Source of the DNA: an uncultured Eubacteriales bacterium
GTDB lineage: Bacteria; Bacillota; Clostridia; Christensenellales; Christensenellaceae
Assembly: GCA_905193725.1 (NCBI GenBank)
Contig: CAJJPW010000072.1
Coordinates: forward strand, 1 to 9,307
Direction: 5' to 3'
Length of the DNA stretch: 9,307 nucleotides
Below are positions 6,938 to 9,307 of the stretch, piece after piece. Within the stretch, counting starts at the first letter, position 1. Every line of letters starts with the position of its first letter. Both the position numbers and the translations under genes were made by a program. Below the pieces are notes generated by a model that searched no databases, was not told the DNA's origin, and saw nothing but the letters and a program-made list of their open reading frames with translations.

Positions 6938-8209
6938 CTAAGCGATTTCCTCGCCATTTGTCAGTTGCTTTGGCTTGCGCCCATAGATGAGTCTTGGCCG
7001 TACTGCATTGCGAATGGTCTCTTTGGTCACAATGCACTTATCCACATCGTCTTCTGACGGGAGTTCATACATAATATCCGTCATGGCCGATTCGATAATG
7101 GCTCTGAGGCCTCTTGCACCTGTCTGGCGCTCTATGGCCATTTTGGCGACTTCTAGAATTGCGTCGTCCTCAAACTCCAGCTTCACATTATCCAGTTCTA
7201 GCAGCCGTGCGTACTGTTTGATAAGCGCATTCTTCGGCTTTGTGAGAATGTCGATCAGCGCCTGTTCATCCAGCGTATTTAATGTAGCAATGACGGGCAG
7301 CCGGCCTACAAACTCTGGAATCAGGCCGTACTTCAAAAGGTCCTCGGGCAGAATCTGTTCAAACAGTTTTCCTACGTCCTTTTCCTTCTTGCTCACCACA
7401 TCGGCTCCAAAGCCCATAGTCTTTTTGCCAATTCGATTTTCAATGATATTTTCCAGACCAGAGAATGCACCACCACAGATGAACAGAATATTCGTAGTGT
7501 CTATCTGTAGGAACTCCTGATGAGGATGTTTTCTTCCCCCTTGGGGAGGCACACTGGCCACTGTGCCCTCTAATATCTTGAGCAGCGCCTGTTGAACGCC
7601 TTCTCCTGAGACATCTCTAGTGATAGAGGGGTTGTCGCTCTTTCTGGAGATTTTATCCACTTCGTCGATATAGATAATTCCCCTTTGGGCTCTCTCAATA
7701 TCGTAATCCGCCGCCTGAATCAGCTTGAGCAGAATGGTCTCTACGTCCTCGCCAACGTAACCAGCCTCTGTAAGAGAGGTGGCATCGGCAATGGTAAAGG
7801 GAACATCCAATATCCTCGCCAGTGTCTGCGCCAGCAGCGTCTTTCCTGAACCTGTAGGCCCTAATAGCAAAATATTGCTCTTTTGAACCTCCACATCGTT
7901 TTGCTTGTCAGTCGCCGCAACCCGCTTATAGTGGTTATACACTGCCACTGCCAAAACCTTTTTGGCCGCTTCCTGCCCGATGACGTACTCGTTTAATTTC
8001 TCCACGATTTCGCTGGGCTTTGGCACGTCCTTTAGCTCGATTTCTTTATCTTCATAGAAAGCTTCTTCGATAATTTCCTTGCACACTTCAATGCACTCGT
8101 CGCAGATGTAAACACCTGGCCCCGCCACAATGCGCCTCACCTGTTCTTGCAGCTTTCCACAAAAAGAGCATTTAATATGATTGGAATCATCCATATTTTT
8201 AATACTCAT
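6938..8209 (-). CDS. clpX: ATP-dependent Clp protease ATP-binding subunit ClpX
   Basis: ClpX unfolds tagged substrates and feeds them to ClpP. The 423 residues contain an N-terminal zinc-binding domain (Cys14, Cys17, Cys36, Cys39), Walker A GPTGSGKT (117-124), the pore loop GYVG (150-153), Walker B IIYIDE (178-183), the RKH loop (226-228), the arginine-finger region VGRLPV (301-306) and sensor-2 GARGLR (364-369). The ClpP-docking loop reads MGFGA (265-269), where IGF is the common form. Length is normal. ATG at 8209 has GAGG six bases upstream; a second ATG five codons in is less well placed. Its own promoter lies between it and clpP, and a terminator follows it. Confidence 0.98.
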   Translation of the reverse strand: MSIKNMDDSNHIKCSFCGKLQEQVRRIVAGPGVYICDECIEVCKEIIEEAFYEDKEIELKDVPKPSEIVEKLNEYVIGQEAAKKVLAVAVYNHYKRVAATDKQNDVEVQKSNILLLGPTGSGKTLLAQTLARILDVPFTIADATSLTEAGYVGEDVETILLKLIQAADYDIERAQRGIIYIDEVDKISRKSDNPSITRDVSGEGVQQALLKILEGTVASVPPQGGRKHPHQEFLQIDTTNILFICGGAFSGLENIIENRIGKKTMGFGADVVSKKEKDVGKLFEQILPEDLLKYGLIPEFVGRLPVIATLNTLDEQALIDILTKPKNALIKQYARLLELDNVKLEFEDDAILEVAKMAIERQTGARGLRAIIESAMTDIMYELPSEDDVDKCIVTKETIRNAVRPRLIYGRKPKQLTNGEEIA

Positions 8210-8268
8210 CCTTCACCTCAAAATTCATTTTTACAAACAGCGCTTTCTGCTTCTTTGATAAAACAGCT

Positions 8269-8285
8269 TTTCTGCTTGGCAGAAA
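8269..8285 (-). other. Small hairpin in the clpX 5' leader
   Basis: TTTCTGC and GCAGAAA form a perfect 7-bp stem with a 3-base loop, about 60 bases before the clpX start and shortly after the predicted transcription start. No T-tract follows on the minus strand. A 5'-stabilising hairpin is the simplest reading. A further GCAGAAA occurs at about 8243-8251 on the minus strand and could pair alternatively. Confidence 0.5.
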
Positions 8286-8300
8286 TATCTCCTTACTTAT

Positions 8301-8330
8301 AGTATAGATCACCGGTTTCAAAGGTGTCAA
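8301..8330 (-). promoter_or_regulatory. Sigma-A promoter of clpX
   Basis: On the minus strand a consensus -35 TTGACA (8325-8330) and -10 TATACT (8301-8306) are 18 bases apart. It lies in the 161-base gap between clpP and clpX. This is the best promoter in the window and suggests that clpX can be expressed independently of clpP. Confidence 0.75.
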
Positions 8331-8331
8331 A
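8314..8331 (+). promoter_or_regulatory. Tandem 9-mer over the clpX -35, possible operator
   Basis: GGTTTCAAA and GGTGTCAAA sit head to tail on the plus strand, differing at one base and covering the -35 and adjacent spacer of the clpX promoter. They recall the GGTCAAA half-sites of the heat-shock repressor CtsR, but the spacing and the bases before TCAAA do not fit its consensus. I call it only a possible repressor site. Confidence 0.35.
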
Positions 8332-8370
8332 CCAATTCCCCATTTTTCTCATAAGTAAGTTCGTTTATCC

Positions 8371-8955
8371 TTAGCGCTTTGCTGGTATTACTTCATCTAC
8401 AATGCCGTATTCCAGCGCATCGTCAGCAGACATAAAGTAATCCCTCTCTACATCTGCCTTGATTTTTTTCAGCGACTGACCGGTTCTCTCGCTGAGGATT
8501 TTATTCATCTTCTCTTTGGTCTTCAAAATGTGTTCGGCGTGAATCGCCACATCTGTAGCCTGGCCGCTAGCACCTCCCAAAGGCTGATGGATCATCACTT
8601 CACTATTGGGCAGCGCCTTTCTCTTACCCTTAGCGCCCGCTGCCAGCAAAAATGCCCCCATGGAGGCTGCCATACCGATTACGATGGTGTTCACCTCGCA
8701 CTTGATATACTGCATCGTATCATAAATCGCCATGCCAGCGGTGACCGAACCGCCAGGGCTGTTGATGTAAAGGTAAATGTCCTTATCTGGGTCTTCTGCC
8801 TCTAAAAAGATCATCTGTGCAACCACTAAGCTTGCCACGTCGTCATTGATCTCACCTGCCAAAAATATAATTCTATCCTTTAACAGTCTGGAATAAATGT
8901 CGTAGGAGCGCTCTCCTCGATTGGTCTGCTCTACAACCATTGGCACTAAATTCAT
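8371..8955 (-). CDS. clpP: ATP-dependent Clp protease proteolytic subunit ClpP
   Basis: ClpP is the barrel-shaped serine peptidase that partners with ClpX and other Clp ATPases in the cytoplasm. The 194-residue length is typical. The catalytic triad is visible as Ser98 in GMAASMG, His123 in MIHQP and Asp172 in ERDYFMSA; the oxyanion-region motif NSPGGSV (65-71) is intact. The N-terminus [11 protein letters not shown] resembles the usual axial-loop start after a short or absent propeptide. ATG at 8955 has AGGGAGG seven bases upstream. The 156-base gap from tig shows no clear terminator. A TTGACT near 9101-9106 lacks a well-spaced -10, so clpP may be read from tig or from a weak local promoter. 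Confidence 0.98.
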   Translation of the reverse strand: MNLVPMVVEQTNRGERSYDIYSRLLKDRIIFLAGEINDDVASLVVAQMIFLEAEDPDKDIYLYINSPGGSVTAGMAIYDTMQYIKCEVNTIVIGMAASMGAFLLAAGAKGKRKALPNSEVMIHQPLGGASGQATDVAIHAEHILKTKEKMNKILSERTGQSLKKIKADVERDYFMSADDALEYGIVDEVIPAKR

Positions 8956-9111
8956 AATCGATCCTCCCTTAACATACTATTTTACAGCAGCGCATTTCAT
9001 GTTTCCATACCAACAAATAATATGGGTTTTCCCTTAGCATATGTCCTTCTCAAAGGCGTCTATTATTTTTCGCTTTAGCCCTATATAATATGCCACCCTC
9101 AGTCAAAAATA

Positions 9112-9307
9112 TTATTTACTTGCTGCGTTTTTTGGCACTTGCACTGCGTTATCTACCAGGAAATCCACCAGCTTTTTAAATTCTGCTCTATCTTTGAAGT
9201 AAGCCATATCTTGGTCTCCCAGCAGCTTTTTATATTCTTCTACACTCTTGTTTGCCTGCTTTGCCAGTTCTTCAATTTCCTTTTCCACATCTTCGTCTGT
9301 GGCTTTC
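9112..9307 (-). CDS. tig: Trigger factor, C-terminal end only
   Basis: The last 64 codons of a gene run in from the window edge and end with TAA at 9112-9114. The peptide ATDEDVEKEIEELAKQANKS, followed by a VEEYKKLL and FLVDNAV segment, matches the helical C-terminal arm region of trigger factor, the ribosome-bound chaperone and prolyl isomerase. The order tig-clpP-clpX is widely conserved. The truncation is the window boundary, not damage: the frame is open to the last base. The extreme end VPKNAASK is family-typical in being variable and polar. Confidence 0.85.
   Translation of the reverse strand, partial: KATDEDVEKEIEELAKQANKSVEEYKKLLGDQDMAYFKDRAEFKKLVDFLVDNAVQVPKNAASK

Larger units (their letters stand above)
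8292..8359. repeat. Inverted repeat flanking the clpX promoter
   Basis: CTTACTTAT (8292-8300) and ATAAGTAAG (8351-8359) are perfect 9-bp inverted arms separated by 50 bases that contain the whole clpX promoter. One arm abuts the -10 box. It may be a two-site operator or chance in AT-rich DNA. Confidence 0.5.

Noticed and set aside
9080..9106. clpP promoter with TTGACT and a TATA-rich -10
   Set aside because: The best -10 candidates give spacers of only 13-15 bases, too short for a confident sigma-A promoter.

Overview
The window looks like a stretch of chromosome from a low-to-moderate G+C Gram-positive anaerobe, most likely a member of the Clostridia. The evidence is the Firmicutes-type gene order rimP-nusA-ylxR-ylxQ-infB, the presence of ylxR and ylxQ, a membrane-anchored LonB next to clpX, strong GGAGG-type ribosome binding sites, and frequent TTG and GTG start codons. 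I cannot place it below class level from sequence alone. Every gene I can support lies on the minus strand, so transcription runs from high to low coordinates.

Region 1 (9307 down to 4932) is a protein quality-control cluster. It holds the 3' end of tig (trigger factor), then clpP (the ClpXP peptidase), clpX (its unfoldase, with its own good promoter and a terminator), and lonB (an ATP-dependent Lon-type protease with an N-terminal membrane anchor, behind its own long leader). The lonA gene that often follows lonB in Firmicutes is not here.

Region 2 (4931 down to 4563) is a 369-base non-coding stretch. It holds a small hairpin just after lonB, a probable promoter, a strong 13-bp terminator-like hairpin downstream of that promoter, and a GC-rich block of degenerate 30-40 bp repeats. 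I read it as the 5' leader of the next operon.

Region 3 (4562 down to 1) is the transcription/translation operon rimP-nusA-ylxR-ylxQ-infB: 30S maturation factor, transcription elongation/termination factor, two small RNA-binding-type proteins, and initiation factor IF-2. Genes are tightly spaced or overlapping, and four of the five use a non-ATG start. The infB reading frame stops abruptly at position 40, inside a highly conserved motif, before the domains that bind initiator tRNA. The last 39 bases do not look like infB in any frame. This is either a disrupted gene (insertion or rearrangement) or an assembly error at the edge of the sequence.

No wholly new multi-gene system is visible; this is mostly core housekeeping DNA. 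The items most worth a second look are the broken infB, the possible NusA-responsive attenuator and repeat block in the rimP leader, and the operator-like repeats over the clpX promoter.
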